A stretch of 64,000 nucleotides of DNA from JAJFUI01 sp963754135 (lineage in GTDB: Bacteria; Planctomycetota; Planctomycetia; Pirellulales; Thermoguttaceae), in assembly GCA_963754135.1 (NCBI GenBank), contig CAVWEY010000002.1, positions 1,054,001 through 1,118,000 on the forward strand, read 5' to 3'. A program made the translations under genes and the position numbers. A model generated the notes under the pieces. It made no database searches. It was not told the DNA's origin and saw nothing but the letters and a program-made list of their open reading frames with translations. This document shows positions 63,530 through 64,000 of this stretch, piece by piece. Every line of letters begins with the position of its first letter. The stretch's first letter is position 1.

Positions 63530-64000
63530 TCACGGCGCCGCCCCGAAGTTGGGCATGGTGTTCTGATACATGTCCAACTGCAAGAGATTCGGTCCGGTGG
63601 GGAACGGCGAACGGGGGTAGTACTGCTCGCGGAGCCCGCCCGTCCGCAGTTGCTCGTGCAAGAAGTCCAGCTTGTTCTGCAGCATCTGGTCTTCATCCAG
63701 CAGGGCTTTGCGCTCCTCCGGGTTGGTCGTGGCCGCCAACCGTTCCTTGACGTGCTTGTGCCGATAGTCGAGGAACTGTTCGATGCGGGCCTCGTCGGCC
63801 TGGTCGATCTTCAACAGGCCCTCGACGCGCTCATCAATCGCCACCTGGGCGGTCACCTTGCCTACGGCACGTTGTGACGTGGTCGGCAATCCATATTCGT
63901 CGATGTTATAATCGACTTGCTTGGTGCGCTTGACCGGCGGCTCGTGCAACGCGTAGTCCAGGATGGTCAAGGTGAGTTTCGTTAGTTGATCCTGCCCCTC
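63530..64000 (-). CDS. Hypothetical protein, C-terminal part only
   Basis: The frame is open from the right edge to the stop at 63530, giving at least 156 residues. LTKLTLTILDYALHEPPVKR, TKQVDYNIDEYGLPTTSQRA and a helical, charged middle (EARIEQFLDYRHKHVKERLA, LLDEDQMLQNKLDFLHEQLR) end in YQNTMPNFGAAP. No known domain was recognised in this part; the Tyr/Pro-rich C-terminus could be exported or structural. It is convergent with the TPR gene (25-base gap). The true start lies beyond the window. Confidence 0.7.
   Translation of the reverse strand, partial: EGQDQLTKLTLTILDYALHEPPVKRTKQVDYNIDEYGLPTTSQRAVGKVTAQVAIDERVEGLLKIDQADEARIEQFLDYRHKHVKERLAATTNPEERKALLDEDQMLQNKLDFLHEQLRTGGLREQYYPRSPFPTGPNLLQLDMYQNTMPNFGAAP

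Noticed and set aside
1..64000. tRNA or rRNA genes
   Set aside because: No cloverleaf-compatible segment with a GTTCGA-type T-loop and CCA-proximal stem, and no rRNA-like conserved stretch, was recognised by reading.

Overview
The window is high-GC DNA from a bacterium that is almost certainly a planctomycete. Supporting marks are two DUF1559 proteins with type-II prepilin N-termini, an ECF sigma factor coupled to a FecR/LamG membrane protein, a cluster of PEP-CTERM exported proteins, a GTG/TTG-tolerant start usage and a dense scatter of palindromic repeats. No rRNA, tRNA or CRISPR array was found. Many genes (about 20, including rplY, rplI, recQ, uvrD and comEC) are broken by single-base insertions or deletions, mostly in short G or C runs. 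The broken frames rejoin perfectly when one base is added or removed, so much of this is probably residual assembly error rather than decay.

Layout. 1-4.0 kb: 3' part of an RND efflux permease (leaves the left edge), then trmB and a PEGA lipoprotein. 4.0-7.8 kb: accessory stretch with a RAYT-type transposase flanked by inverted repeats, a lower-GC orphan gene, an RHS remnant, an integrase remnant and a truncated PP2C phosphatase. 7.8-12.4 kb: cysteine desulfurase, then the translation/replication operon rplY-pth-rpsF-ssb-rplI. 12.4-18.9 kb: two DUF1559 pseudopilin-like genes, a LamG PEP-CTERM protein, and the FecR-LamG/ECF sigma pair. 18.9-25.7 kb: a large fragmented membrane protein, a CorC/CNNM-type transporter and a TolC-type lipoprotein. 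25.8-31.9 kb: a small orphan, a restriction-modification pair, a UvrD/PcrA helicase and NADP-glutamate dehydrogenase. 31.9-38.9 kb: ComEC, GlgX and a TMTC-like TPR membrane protein. 38.9-45.1 kb: a four-gene phosphorelay cluster (multi-sensor kinase, Rcp1-like regulator, receiver-kinase hybrid, NarL-type regulator), then BON and CsrA genes. 45.1-48.7 kb: RecQ and a 460-bp inverted-repeat-bounded non-coding element. 48.7-53.5 kb: five consecutive PEP-CTERM genes, several preceded by one shared upstream module. 53.6-56.5 kb: heptose-nucleotide genes (hddC-hddA-like) with a dolichol-phosphate-mannose-synthase-like glycosyltransferase. 56.5-61.2 kb: the most striking locus, a secreted BamE-like protein followed by a ~1400-residue TIR-TM-repeat-PDZ protein with about 26 copies of a 32-residue repeat. 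61.5-64 kb: a secreted TPR protein and the 3' end of an unidentified gene.

A second theme is palindromic repeats. At least a dozen different families sit between genes, and several have landed inside coding sequences without closing the frame: nifS, pth, the 19-kb membrane protein, comEC, the TMTC-like gene and recQ. They add low-complexity inserts to otherwise conserved proteins.
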